A stretch of 64,000 nt of DNA, from positions 52,194 to 116,193 of the forward strand of contig JAILEG010000005.1 in the NCBI GenBank assembly GCA_024688365.1, read 5' to 3'. A program made the position numbers and the translations under genes. Source of the DNA: Prevotella sp. GTDB taxonomy: Bacteria > Bacteroidota > Bacteroidia > Bacteroidales > Bacteroidaceae. The notes under the pieces were generated by a model. The model was not told the origin of the DNA, searched no databases, and was given only the letters and a program-made list of their open reading frames with translations. How positions within the stretch are numbered: the first letter of the stretch is position 1; every line of letters begins with the position of its first letter. Shown here one piece after another: positions 43,330 to 51,197 of the stretch.

Positions 43330-44367
43330 ATGAGTAAACTGATTAAACCGGATGGTTACAAGGCTGTGCTTGGCAAGAGACAGACCGAGCAGGGTATCAA
43401 ACTGATAAAAGAGTTTTTCCAGCAGAATCTGGCCACAGAGCTTCGCCTGAGCCGTGTCACAGCTCCGTTGTTTGTCCTGAAAGGATTGGGTATTAACGAT
43501 GACCTGAATGGCATTGAGCGTCCTGTGACCTTTCCTATAAAGGATCTGAACGAGGCGAAGGCTGAGGTCGTTCACTCGCTGGCCAAATGGAAACGCCTTA
43601 CACTGGCTGAATATGAGATACAGCCAGGCTACGGAATCTATACAGATATGAATGCCATCCGTGCCGATGAGGAGATGGACAACCTGCACTCTCTCTACGT
43701 TGACCAGTGGGATTGGGAGGCAGTCATCACGAATGAGGAAAGGACGAGGAAACATCTGGAGAGTGTTGTGCGCCGCATCTACGCTGCCATTCTGCGCACG
43801 GAGTTCCTGGCTTGTGAGACCTATCCCCAGCTGAAGCCATTTCTGCCTCAGGAGATTCACTTTGTACATGCGCAGGACTTGTTGGATATGTATCCTGACA
43901 AGAGTTCAAAAGAGCGTGAGGATGCCATCTGCAAGAAGTATGGAGCCGTATTCGTTGAGGGCATTGGCGGGCAGCTCAGCAATGGGCAGAAACATGATGG
44001 CCGTGCTGCTGACTATGATGACTGGTCGACGGTGGCGGAAGACGGCAAGACCGGACTGAACGGTGACATACTGATTTGGTATCCGGTGCTGGAACGTAGC
44101 TTTGAGCTGTCATCTATGGGTATTCGCGTTGACAAGTCTGCTTTGCTCCGACAGTTAGAGATTGAGGGGCAGGAAGAACGTGAAAAACTCTACTTCCATC
44201 AGCAGCTCCTCGCCGATAAGCTGCCGTTGAGTATCGGTGGTGGCATTGGGCAGAGCCGGCTGTGCATGGTGATGCTGCACAAGGCGCATATCGGTGAGAT
44301 TCAGGCAAGCATCTGGCCTGAGACTATGCGGAGGGAATGTGAGGAGGCTGGGATGCCGCTGATTTAA
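43330..44367 (+). CDS. asnA: Aspartate-ammonia ligase
   Basis: A 345-residue asparagine synthetase A that makes asparagine from aspartate and ammonia using ATP. It is related to class II aspartyl-tRNA synthetases. The start MSKLIKPDGYKAVLGKRQTE, ELRLSRVTAPLFV near residue 37, NGIERPVTFPIKD, and C-terminal LPLSIGGGIGQSRLCMVMLHK are typical. Length equals the usual ~330-345. Monocistronic with a consensus promoter. Confidence 0.95.
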   Translation: MSKLIKPDGYKAVLGKRQTEQGIKLIKEFFQQNLATELRLSRVTAPLFVLKGLGINDDLNGIERPVTFPIKDLNEAKAEVVHSLAKWKRLTLAEYEIQPGYGIYTDMNAIRADEEMDNLHSLYVDQWDWEAVITNEERTRKHLESVVRRIYAAILRTEFLACETYPQLKPFLPQEIHFVHAQDLLDMYPDKSSKEREDAICKKYGAVFVEGIGGQLSNGQKHDGRAADYDDWSTVAEDGKTGLNGDILIWYPVLERSFELSSMGIRVDKSALLRQLEIEGQEEREKLYFHQQLLADKLPLSIGGGIGQSRLCMVMLHKAHIGEIQASIWPETMRRECEEAGMPLI

Positions 44368-44380
44368 AGCCCACCCCCAG

Positions 44381-44398
44381 CCCCTCCCAGAGGAGGGG
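44381..44398 (+). terminator. Hairpin after asnA
   Basis: CCCCTCC pairs with GGAGGGG across four bases, 14 bases after the stop; no T tract, so weak. The rest of the 310-base gap holds the hairpin at 44576 and a poor 20-base periodicity at 44623-44682; no gene is seen. Confidence 0.4.
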
Positions 44399-44575
44399 AG
44401 CAGCCTTTTCGCTATGCTTTTCAGAGAGAGAGGAAAGCGGCGCTCCCATTTGCTCCCAAGAGAGAAGAGTGCAGCCGAAGGGGAATGTGTTTTTGTGGAT
44501 GCGACGGGAGAATAAACCAGGCCCAATGCAAGAAGAATATTAGGATAACAGGATATTTAAAAGATATAGCAATGA

Positions 44576-44613
44576 CAAAGGCACCAAGGAGAAGCGTCTC
44601 TTTGGTGCCTTTG
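44576..44613. terminator. Bidirectional terminator between asnA and aguB
   Basis: CAAAGGCACCAAGGAGA pairs with TCTCTTTGGTGCCTTTG across four bases (one G-U pair), between converging genes. Confidence 0.82.
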
Positions 44614-44677
44614 TGGGTTTAGGGGATGGGCGATAACAAACAGGGATAGGCGATGATGAAAGAGGATAGGTTCGGGG

Positions 44678-45562
44678 CTAATCAATAAACCGCTTGGTTA
44701 TTTCCCCATACTTGTCAATCCTGCGGTCGCGGAGGAAAGGCCACCAGCGGCGCACCTGCTCACTGTGGTCAAGGTCAATGTTGATGACGATACTTTCCTC
44801 ATCATTCTCGCAGGCGCGGTAAAGCAGCTCTCCCTGTGGGCCGGAGACGAAACTGCTGCCCCAGAACTCGATACCGCCCGTCTGACCACTCGGGTCAGGC
44901 TCATGCCCGACACGATTGACGGCAATGACAGGCAGACCGTTGGCGACGGCATGGCCACGCATGACAGTAGTCCATGCCTCACGCTGCCGTTGCTTCTCAT
45001 CATCACTGTCACTGCTCTCATAGCCAATGGCAGTCGGATAGATAAGCAGCTCGGCACCCTGCAGGGCCATCAGGCGGGCTGCCTCTGGATACCACTGATC
45101 CCAGCAGACAAGCACCCCAAGCCGCCCCACACTGGTGTCAATAGGGTGGAAGCCGAGGTCGCCAGGGGTGAAGTAGAACTTCTCATAGTAAGCCGGGTCG
45201 TCAGGAATGTGCATCTTGCGGTACTTGCCGGCAATGCTGCCGTCCTTCTCTATCACAACGGCCGTGTTGTGGTAGAGTCCCGGCGCGCGTTTCTCAAAGA
45301 GCGAGGTGACGATGACAATGCCCAGCTTGCGTGCCAGCTCGCCATATAATTCCGTTGACGGGCCAGGAACAGGCTCGGCAAGGTCGAAATTGTTTACGTC
45401 CTCTGTCTGGCAGAAGTAAAGCGAGTTGTGCAGCTCCTGGAGAATGACGAGCTGTGCGCCACGGTGCGCAAGGTCGGTGATGTTCTCAGCGATCCTCTGT
45501 ATGTTCTCTCTTGTGTCAGCAGTGTTATGCTGTTGCAGGAATCCTATTTTCAGTTCTTTCAT
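44678..45562 (-). CDS. aguB: N-carbamoylputrescine amidase
   Basis: A 294-residue nitrilase-superfamily amidase that hydrolyses N-carbamoylputrescine to putrescine, CO2 and ammonia. The Glu-Lys-Cys triad is in LQELHNSLYF, GKYRKMHIPDDP and VLVCWDQWYPE. NSLYFC and DDPAYYEKFYFTPGD are typical of this subgroup. It is downstream of aguA on the same strand, separated by 146 bases, completing the agmatine route to putrescine. No arginine decarboxylase is in the window. Confidence 0.93.
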   Translation of the reverse strand: MKELKIGFLQQHNTADTRENIQRIAENITDLAHRGAQLVILQELHNSLYFCQTEDVNNFDLAEPVPGPSTELYGELARKLGIVIVTSLFEKRAPGLYHNTAVVIEKDGSIAGKYRKMHIPDDPAYYEKFYFTPGDLGFHPIDTSVGRLGVLVCWDQWYPEAARLMALQGAELLIYPTAIGYESSDSDDEKQRQREAWTTVMRGHAVANGLPVIAVNRVGHEPDPSGQTGGIEFWGSSFVSGPQGELLYRACENDEESIVINIDLDHSEQVRRWWPFLRDRRIDKYGEITKRFID

Positions 45563-45708
45563 GTGACGGAAATGTTTTCCCGATCGCTCCGGGAGGCAGA
45601 GAGCCTGATGGGCTGTTGGAGAGACGGGTTGATGATGGATAATGATTTTTGTTCTTGAGGGGGCTGCCTGTTGTAGGCCAGTCCGCAGCTCCCTGTTCTC
45701 AGGGGTGC

Positions 45709-46803
45709 CTATATTCCCTCGTTCCTCAGGGAAAGGCCGGGGGAAAGGAAGGTCTGCATCGTCAGGCAGTGGATGGAGCCATGCTGGCGGATGATGGTGC
45801 TGGAGTCTATGCCGATGACTTCCCGGTCAGGGAAAGCCTCCTGTATGGCAGCCAATGCCGTCTGGTCATTCTCGGGTTGCCCGTAGGTAGGTACGATGAC
45901 CGCTCTGTTGAGGATGAGGAAGTTGGCATAAGTGGCTGGAAGCCGCTCGCCATCGTCCCATATAGCCTCGGGGAAGGGGAGCCGGAGGAGACGGTAGGGC
46001 TTGCCCTCTATGGTGCTGAGCTGCCGCAGCTCCTCCTCCAGGAGGCGGAAGTCATGGAAGTGTTCGTCCTGTGGATCGTCACATCCTATATATAATAAGG
46101 TGTCGTTGGGGGCGCAACGCACAATGGTGTCGATGTGCCCATCGGTGTCGTCACCGGCGAGCTGGCCGTGGCTGAGCCATACCACCCGCTCAACATTGGG
46201 GAAGAGCAGCCGCAGCCGCCTGTCAATATCGGCCTGTGTGAGGGGCTGGTTACGGTGGGGGGCCAGCAGGCAGCTGGTTGTGGTGAAGAGCGTGCGGTCG
46301 CCGTCACTCTCAATGGATCCGCCTTCCAGGACGAAATCCTTATGGTTTTCCAGCACACCGTGGAGGAGTCCTGCCTCATACATCTGTCGGTTGATGGCAT
46401 TGTCCTTCCCGGCGGCAAACTTCTCTCCCCAGCCATTGAAGCAGAAGTCCAGCAGGTGGATGGGGTGGAAGTTCTCCTTAGGCTCAGCGGCGGAGCAGAG
46501 GGAGATGGGAGCCACGTCACGTGCCCAGGTGTCATTGTTGTCGCAGGTGAAGAGGGTCACCCTCAGCAGCTGCTCATCCGTCAGTCTGCCTGCCAGCAGC
46601 ACGTGTACCTTTGCCGTGTCACGGGCGGCGATGAGCAGCGGCTCATGGCGGGTTATGGCATCAGCCAGCTGGAGATAAGTCTCAGTTATCTCCTTCAGAT
46701 AAGGGCGCCAGTCGGTGTCCTCATGTGGCCATATCAGTATGATGCCGCTTTGTGGCTCCCACTCAGCAGGGAGACGGAAGCCGTGTTGTCTGTTCGTGTT
46801 CAT
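45709..46803 (-). CDS. aguA: Agmatine deiminase
   Basis: A 364-residue enzyme of the guanidine-modifying superfamily that converts agmatine to N-carbamoylputrescine and ammonia. Motifs in order: PAEWEPQSGIILIWPH, CDNNDTWARDVAP near residue 87, FVLEGGSIESDG near residue 157, HGQLAGDDTDGHIDTIVR near residue 216 and GSIHCLTMQ with the catalytic Cys near residue 347. First gene of the aguA-aguB pair. A TATCTTTG element ends four bases before the ATG, so the transcript may be leaderless, and an array of FNR-like boxes lies 80 bases upstream. Confidence 0.94.
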   Translation of the reverse strand: MNTNRQHGFRLPAEWEPQSGIILIWPHEDTDWRPYLKEITETYLQLADAITRHEPLLIAARDTAKVHVLLAGRLTDEQLLRVTLFTCDNNDTWARDVAPISLCSAAEPKENFHPIHLLDFCFNGWGEKFAAGKDNAINRQMYEAGLLHGVLENHKDFVLEGGSIESDGDRTLFTTTSCLLAPHRNQPLTQADIDRRLRLLFPNVERVVWLSHGQLAGDDTDGHIDTIVRCAPNDTLLYIGCDDPQDEHFHDFRLLEEELRQLSTIEGKPYRLLRLPFPEAIWDDGERLPATYANFLILNRAVIVPTYGQPENDQTALAAIQEAFPDREVIGIDSSTIIRQHGSIHCLTMQTFLSPGLSLRNEGI

Positions 46804-46807
46804 GTTG

Positions 46808-46815
46808 CAAAGATA
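46808..46815 (-). promoter_or_regulatory. -7 element of aguA
   Basis: TATCTTTG on the minus strand ends four bases before the ATG, placing the predicted start on the start codon. No -33 TTTG is seen, in line with dependence on an activator. Confidence 0.55.
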
Positions 46816-46884
46816 AGAAAAGAAAATGTGATACCCGTCTTTGGAAATATGTTTTTTGTTGTGGATGAACTGAATTACCTTTAG

Positions 46885-46963
46885 TTGACATAAGTCAATT
46901 TGGCGGCTTGATGCAGGTCAAATCAATGGTTTGATATGGGTCAATGACTTTGACGGATGTCAA
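46885..46963. promoter_or_regulatory. Array of four TTGAY-N4-GTCAA boxes
   Basis: Boxes at 46885-46898, 46908-46921, 46931-46944 and 46950-46963 read TTGACATAAGTCAA, TTGATGCAGGTCAA, TTGATATGGGTCAA and TTGACGGATGTCAA. Spacing is 23, 23 and 19 bases. The form is that of Crp/Fnr-family operators (FNR: TTGAT-N4-ATCAA). It lies between the leftward aguA promoter and the rightward small-gene promoter, at activation distance from both. Confidence 0.75.
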
Positions 46964-47023
46964 TTTTTGTTGGATTTTCATACCAAAAGCAGCCGAAAGT
47001 TTTGCCTCGGGCATAGAGTGACT

Positions 47024-47031
47024 TAACTTTG
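47024..47031 (+). promoter_or_regulatory. -7 element of the small gene
   Basis: TAACTTTG matches TAnnTTTG; the predicted leader to the 47205 ATG is about 170 bases. Confidence 0.55.
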
Positions 47032-47204
47032 CAACCGTAAAACGAAACCTATCGGGCATGGATGGCCCGATGGTGTACAGGATAAAGAGGACACAGAATC
47101 ATCTCAATAAACACAAGATTGTGTTCGTAGAAACGGGCTTCAGTCTCAATAGAGTATTTTTAAGGTAAAAAGATTGTTGAATAAACAAAGAAAGGAAACA
47201 CATT

Positions 47205-47309
47205 ATGAAAGAAAGAATCAAGAATGCAGGCGTTGTACGCAAGCTGTTCCACTATCTGACAAACGCCATCAAGGAGTATAACATGGGACGGGCCACCTGC
47301 CTGGCATAG
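47205..47309 (+). CDS. 34-residue small protein, unknown function
   Basis: A 34-codon ORF too short for the ORF track, starting MKERIKNAGVVRKLFHYL and ending in GRATCLA. It is basic and mostly amphipathic-helical with a Cys near the C terminus; no signal peptide or full membrane helix. AAAGGAAA lies 9-16 bases upstream of the ATG. It has its own promoter, a 170-base leader and a hairpin 62 bases after the stop, so it forms a complete transcription unit. It may be a real small protein, a regulatory peptide, or part of a small RNA. I do not recognise a family. Confidence 0.55.
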   Translation: MKERIKNAGVVRKLFHYLTNAIKEYNMGRATCLA

Positions 47310-47371
47310 GTCAGCAGGGCGCAGTAAACGTCATCAGGAAAAGAAACAAAGTTTGAGAGAATCATAGAAAG

Positions 47372-47403
47372 AAGGGGATATGCCGTCATAGGCATATCCC
47401 CTT
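47372..47403. terminator. Terminator between small gene and secreted protein
   Basis: AAGGGGATATGCC pairs with GGCATATCCCCTT across six bases; on the minus strand CTTTCT follows. It serves the converging genes. Confidence 0.78.
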
Positions 47404-47474
47404 CCTGTTGGTTCCCGCAGTGATTTTCTTGTATATGTACTGGTGTGCTTGCGCTGCCTCTGATAGCGAGACTT

Positions 47475-48968
47475 TTATCTGCCACAGGTGTTGTTGTAAT
47501 CGGATATAAGCTGCCGCAGTCCTTCAAGCGTACAGGTGTCGTATCTGGAGGCATCCATGCCTGTGCAGTTCAGGTACTCGGCTGTCAGCTTTATGCGTGT
47601 CTTTTCGCTTCGTGTCCCTAAGAGTGCCTTGTTGCCAAGGTAGACAGCCTCTTTCCTGTCCTTCAGTTTCAGGTACAGTTCCCCTTCATCCAAAGGGTGT
47701 TGCAGGACGTAATTGCCTTTCCCGTCATGGTAAAGCACCTCGAAGAATTGTGCGTGGCGCGTGCCGATGTTGATTGACTTGCTGCCACCGGCATTGTTGA
47801 GAACACCGTCTTTGGAGCCTTTCACGCCTAAATAGTCTTTTCCTTTTATGGTCACGGTCACCCCATCGGCTGCCTTGTATTTCGTTTCGGTCTTGTTGCC
47901 GCTGGCATCTGTCCGTGTCAGTGTTGCCGCAGAGCCTAAGGCAGGAGCGTCGAGGTCGAGTATGCCACTGATGCCCTTGCCCATTTTCTTTTCTATCGAC
48001 TCGTAGAGGATGGTTATGCCGCCTTCTATGACACTGCCGTCCGGCAGGGTGATTTTGCCGGGTGCGTTGTAGATATTGGCTGACGCAGCCATAGCCTCCC
48101 TTGTCAGCTGCTGTTCCTGCTCAACAGCCTGTCCCTCTTGTGCCTTCGCCTTGTTGGCAAGACGTGTCTTGATGGTTTCTCCCATGTCCCCCAGTCCGTA
48201 GCCATTGGCCAGCAGCTTGGCGACCATACGGCGCGCCAGCTCGTCTTCTGACAGCTTGAGGCTGGTCTTATATTCGAGGAGCATGAGTGGGGCATCGTCA
48301 AAAGTAGATATGCTGCTGAAGTTGTCACTCCTGGCCCATGATGCAAGTTTCAGCTGTGCAATCTGGTTCCCTTTCGCATCCTTGACATAGTAGGTGGCTG
48401 CACCGTTATCAGTCTTGTTGACATATATCTTTCCTGCCACAGCCTTGTTGATGACAATGTCACCTTCATCGTTGATGGCGAACTTATGGCTGGCAATCAG
48501 TTTCTCTTCTGTTTTTTCCTCAGCCTTCAGTACGTTGTAGATGCTGTCCCACTTAGTGGAGAAAGGGCATGACCCCTGTCTGAAGAGTTTGTCGATAAGC
48601 GTGGTCCTTATTCCGCTTTGATTGATGAGCTGGGGTTTGCTGTCAGTCAGTTTATAGACGTAGAACTTCGTTGTTGATAAAACCAGTCTGTCCTGTGGAT
48701 CACTCAGCTCAAAGACAGTCCCATCAGGTGAGGTGAATCTCAGCCATTTTTCAGGCGTGCGTGTTCCCTGTCGTGTCAGTGATGTGGCACTGACAGTGAG
48801 AACCTGTTTCCCATCAGGTGTGGAAAGTTCGCCTTGGCTCCTGTCAGCTTTGATCAAGGCTACCAAGTTGCCCCCGATGGAAACTTCTCCTTTTTTAATC
48901 TTGATGTCTTGTGCATGCGTGGCAAGCACGGCAAGACAGGTCATGAGGACTGAAACAATTCTTCTCAT
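47475..48968 (-). CDS. Secreted protein of unknown function
   Basis: A 497-residue exported protein with a signal peptide (VSVLMTCLAVLATHAQ). The body begins IKIKKGEVSIGGNLVALI, is rich in short beta strands and includes a helical segment around residues 225-300 (LSEDELARRMVAKLLANGYGLGDMG). No catalytic motif, lipobox or sorting domain is recognised; the C terminus has two cysteines (SDYNNTCGR). Single gene, with a promoter whose upstream edge touches a ten-base homopolymer that could vary its expression. Confidence 0.75.
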   Translation of the reverse strand: MRRIVSVLMTCLAVLATHAQDIKIKKGEVSIGGNLVALIKADRSQGELSTPDGKQVLTVSATSLTRQGTRTPEKWLRFTSPDGTVFELSDPQDRLVLSTTKFYVYKLTDSKPQLINQSGIRTTLIDKLFRQGSCPFSTKWDSIYNVLKAEEKTEEKLIASHKFAINDEGDIVINKAVAGKIYVNKTDNGAATYYVKDAKGNQIAQLKLASWARSDNFSSISTFDDAPLMLLEYKTSLKLSEDELARRMVAKLLANGYGLGDMGETIKTRLANKAKAQEGQAVEQEQQLTREAMAASANIYNAPGKITLPDGSVIEGGITILYESIEKKMGKGISGILDLDAPALGSAATLTRTDASGNKTETKYKAADGVTVTIKGKDYLGVKGSKDGVLNNAGGSKSINIGTRHAQFFEVLYHDGKGNYVLQHPLDEGELYLKLKDRKEAVYLGNKALLGTRSEKTRIKLTAEYLNCTGMDASRYDTCTLEGLRQLISDYNNTCGR

Positions 48969-49076
48969 TTCGTTGTTGTTTATGGATTATGTAATATTTT
49001 TCGTGATAGGATATACGGCAGTTTTTGTAGTTTTGTCTTATGTCAGTGGCTACTTGTCTGTCTGATTTGTTTTTTG

Positions 49077-49084
49077 CAAAGGTA
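49077..49084 (-). promoter_or_regulatory. -7 element of the 47475-48968 gene
   Basis: TACCTTTG on the minus strand, about 108 bases before the start codon. Confidence 0.55.
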
Positions 49085-49109
49085 GAGAATATGATTTATA
49101 CGCTGCTTA

Positions 49110-49119
49110 CCCCCCCCCC
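49110..49119. repeat. Ten-base C tract next to a promoter
   Basis: Ten consecutive C (plus strand), 25-35 bases upstream of the TACCTTTG element on the minus strand, next to where its -33 box should lie. Such tracts change length by slippage. The rest of the 433-base gap holds only the two promoters. Confidence 0.7.
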
Positions 49120-49337
49120 GTTTTTAACTTTTTTTATCACAAATTGTACTGTTAGGTGAGCTGTTGACGGATGCTGCTGTCAATCATGCGCCAACAACGC
49201 TCATGGATGTGGCCGATGCACTTCTGGCATAGGCTCACATCAGGTGAAGACTGTGCCCATCTGACTTAATATTTGAGATTTGTTGTGTCAATATGAAAAA
49301 AAACAGATAAAAATGTTTTCATTTTGAAAAAAATAAC

Positions 49338-49345
49338 TATCTTTG
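49338..49345 (+). promoter_or_regulatory. -7 element of the 49402-50532 gene
   Basis: TATCTTTG matches TAnnTTTG, 56 bases before the ATG. Confidence 0.6.
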
Positions 49346-49401
49346 CCTGTGGTTTCGTAACAGGAGACTCTGGTGAGAACGTTAATTTAAAAGTATAGTG
49401 T

Positions 49402-50532
49402 ATGAAAAGAACTTTATCTCTTTTGTTTGTGGTCATGATGGCTATGGTCATGCAGGCACAGGAAATTATCACAACTCAGCCGGAAGGCACGCTGAAAACT
49501 TATGACCGCAGCGGGATGACAATCAATAAGGATGCAGACGGTGTCAAGGAGATTGAAGCCTCTAAGATGAATGTCGTGTATGCGAATGATGGCGAGACCG
49601 TCTATATTCAAGATCCTCTTTCGGGCTTCTCCGTGGGAACATGGGTGAAGGGAACGCTGTCAGGAAATACCATTACGGTACCTACAGGTCAGCAGGTTTA
49701 TACTCTTCCGTATACTGATCAAATTTCTTTTGATTATAAAGTCGGAATCATGAAGAAGGTAGCGACATCTGACGGTTCGTTGGACTATGAGGAGGATGAA
49801 AGCGTAACGAGCTACAGCTACACCATAGATGGCGACAACATGGTGCTGAACGGAACAAGTACGGATGGGTCGGTCATCCTGGGAGTGTCTGCAAGTGCTA
49901 TGGGAACGACTTTCTGGGGCCAATACGGCGACTTCAATGTCAGTTATTCTCTGTCTGTAGACCAGCTTATTACGATGCCAGAGAGCGTTTCGACAGTTGA
50001 ATATTCGATGGATGCACTTAATAGCGATGGTAATCAGGTTACTGGTACTGTAAAGGTGGCGCATGTCGGCAATGAAATCTACATGCAGGGGCTTTATGCT
50101 GATTTTCCGGCTGGTGTCGTCAAGGGTACTGTTGATGCGGAAGGAAATGTAACTTTTCCGAAGAATCTGTTTTTAGGTGCCATGTATGGCTTCTCTATCT
50201 ATTTGACAGGAACTATTGATGGGTCAAGTATGGAGGACGTTGTATTCGCTTATGATGCTGGGAATAACCGTTATACGCTTCAGACACCATATATGATATT
50301 CAATACCAACAAGAATAGTATTGAGTATATTGATCTCTATAAGCGCTGTGTGCTGAATGGTCCTCAGACTAATGGCATAGAAAAGGCAGAGGTAAGCCAG
50401 GACAAGCCAGGATCCGTGGCCTATTATAATCTGAAAGGTCAGCGTCTGTCAGCTCCTGTGAAGGGTGTCGTCATCCGCAAGACTGTATCCGAGGACGGTA
50501 AGGTTAAGGTTGCCAAGGTTCAGATGAAGTAA
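49402..50532 (+). CDS. Secreted protein of unknown function with sorting-like C terminus
   Basis: A 376-residue exported protein: signal peptide (LSLLFVVMMAMVMQAQ), an extended all-beta body (residues about 20-330) and a C-terminal segment SVAYYNLKGQRLSAPVKGVVIRK resembling the last strands of Prevotella C-terminal sorting motifs (xYNLxGQR...GVxI). It may be delivered to the surface, but the domain is short compared with full type IX sorting domains. No enzymatic motif is seen. It has a consensus promoter and a strong terminator and is a single gene. Confidence 0.75.
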   Translation: MKRTLSLLFVVMMAMVMQAQEIITTQPEGTLKTYDRSGMTINKDADGVKEIEASKMNVVYANDGETVYIQDPLSGFSVGTWVKGTLSGNTITVPTGQQVYTLPYTDQISFDYKVGIMKKVATSDGSLDYEEDESVTSYSYTIDGDNMVLNGTSTDGSVILGVSASAMGTTFWGQYGDFNVSYSLSVDQLITMPESVSTVEYSMDALNSDGNQVTGTVKVAHVGNEIYMQGLYADFPAGVVKGTVDAEGNVTFPKNLFLGAMYGFSIYLTGTIDGSSMEDVVFAYDAGNNRYTLQTPYMIFNTNKNSIEYIDLYKRCVLNGPQTNGIEKAEVSQDKPGSVAYYNLKGQRLSAPVKGVVIRKTVSEDGKVKVAKVQMK

Positions 50533-50570
50533 GGCGATAGCTCAGGAATATCTCCGAACTTAATGATGGT

Positions 50571-50613
50571 CCAGCCCGTGGGAGCAGACGCTCATGTCTG
50601 TCTCACGGGCTGG
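50571..50613 (+). terminator. Terminator of the 49402 gene
   Basis: CCAGCCCGTG..AGAC pairs with GTCT..CACGGGCTGG, followed by ATCTCTTTTT. Confidence 0.85.
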
Positions 50614-50730
50614 ATCTCTTTTTGTGCTGACAGTGTCGGATTTGTCTCAATAGGCTGTAAAACAGCAGTGTGGGAGGATTTTTGCATGGGCAGTGCGGCT
50701 GTTTGCTGCTTGATAGTGGATGACTGGCGC

Positions 50731-50796
50731 AGTACTTCTGGTGAAGTATTCCGATACTTTAGCTGCAATACTCAAGTACTTCACGGGAAGTATTGG
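50731..50796. repeat. Three 22-base dyad units
   Basis: Units one and three are AGTACTTC-N4-GAAGTATT dyads exactly 44 bases apart; the middle unit (GATACTTTAGCTGCAATACT) is a degenerate copy in the same 22-base phase. It lies 140-200 bases upstream of the lipoprotein promoter, in a 469-base gap that otherwise holds only the terminator and promoter. Confidence 0.75.
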
Positions 50797-50933
50797 AGAG
50801 GTTGGCACCGGATAGCAGGCGGGTGAGAAGGGTGGGAGATACGGACAGGCTGGTATGAGGGGACAAGAGATGACTTGTTGTGTGGTATTATGTTAAATTT
50901 GTGTGTAATTGTATGTTTTTTTGTCGTTCTTTC

Positions 50934-50963
50934 TTGTATATGTTAGAAAAAACGGTAAATTTG
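50934..50963 (+). promoter_or_regulatory. Promoter of the small lipoprotein / outer-membrane protein pair
   Basis: TTG (50934-50936), 19 bases, TAAATTTG (50956-50963), 38 bases before the ATG at 51002. Confidence 0.7.
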
Positions 50964-51001
50964 CAACGATTATCAATAATAACAAATTTAAAAATCTACT
51001 A

Positions 51002-51183
51002 ATGAAAAAGGCATTATTACTTGGGACTGTTTTTCTTTCCCTAACTTTCGTGAGTTGTTCACAGGATGTGACTGAAGGATTACCTCTAACTTATCTTCAG
51101 AAATGAAAGAGAATGTGTTAAAAGGCTTGTCCATAGCTGACTCCAGTGCCAAATCGTGGAACACTGAAGGATTAGATCATTAA
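51002..51183 (+). pseudogene. Frameshifted small lipoprotein
   Basis: The ATG at 51002 opens a 34-codon frame with a lipoprotein signal (MKKALLLGTVFLSLTFVSC) that ends early at a TGA at 51104. The other frame continues in a plausible way (SSEMKENVLKGLSIADSSAK) to a stop at 51181, giving a protein of about 60 residues if one base is added or removed near 51090. Either the gene is broken, the sequence has an error, or the short product is real. The longer ORF of the track (start 50909) is wrong, because the promoter lies inside it. Confidence 0.55.
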
Positions 51184-51197
51184 TAGACTATCAGGTA

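Noticed and set aside
44623-44682. Tandem repeat of GGGATRGGCGAT
   Set aside because: Three weak copies with a 20-base period and many mismatches; too poor to separate from chance.
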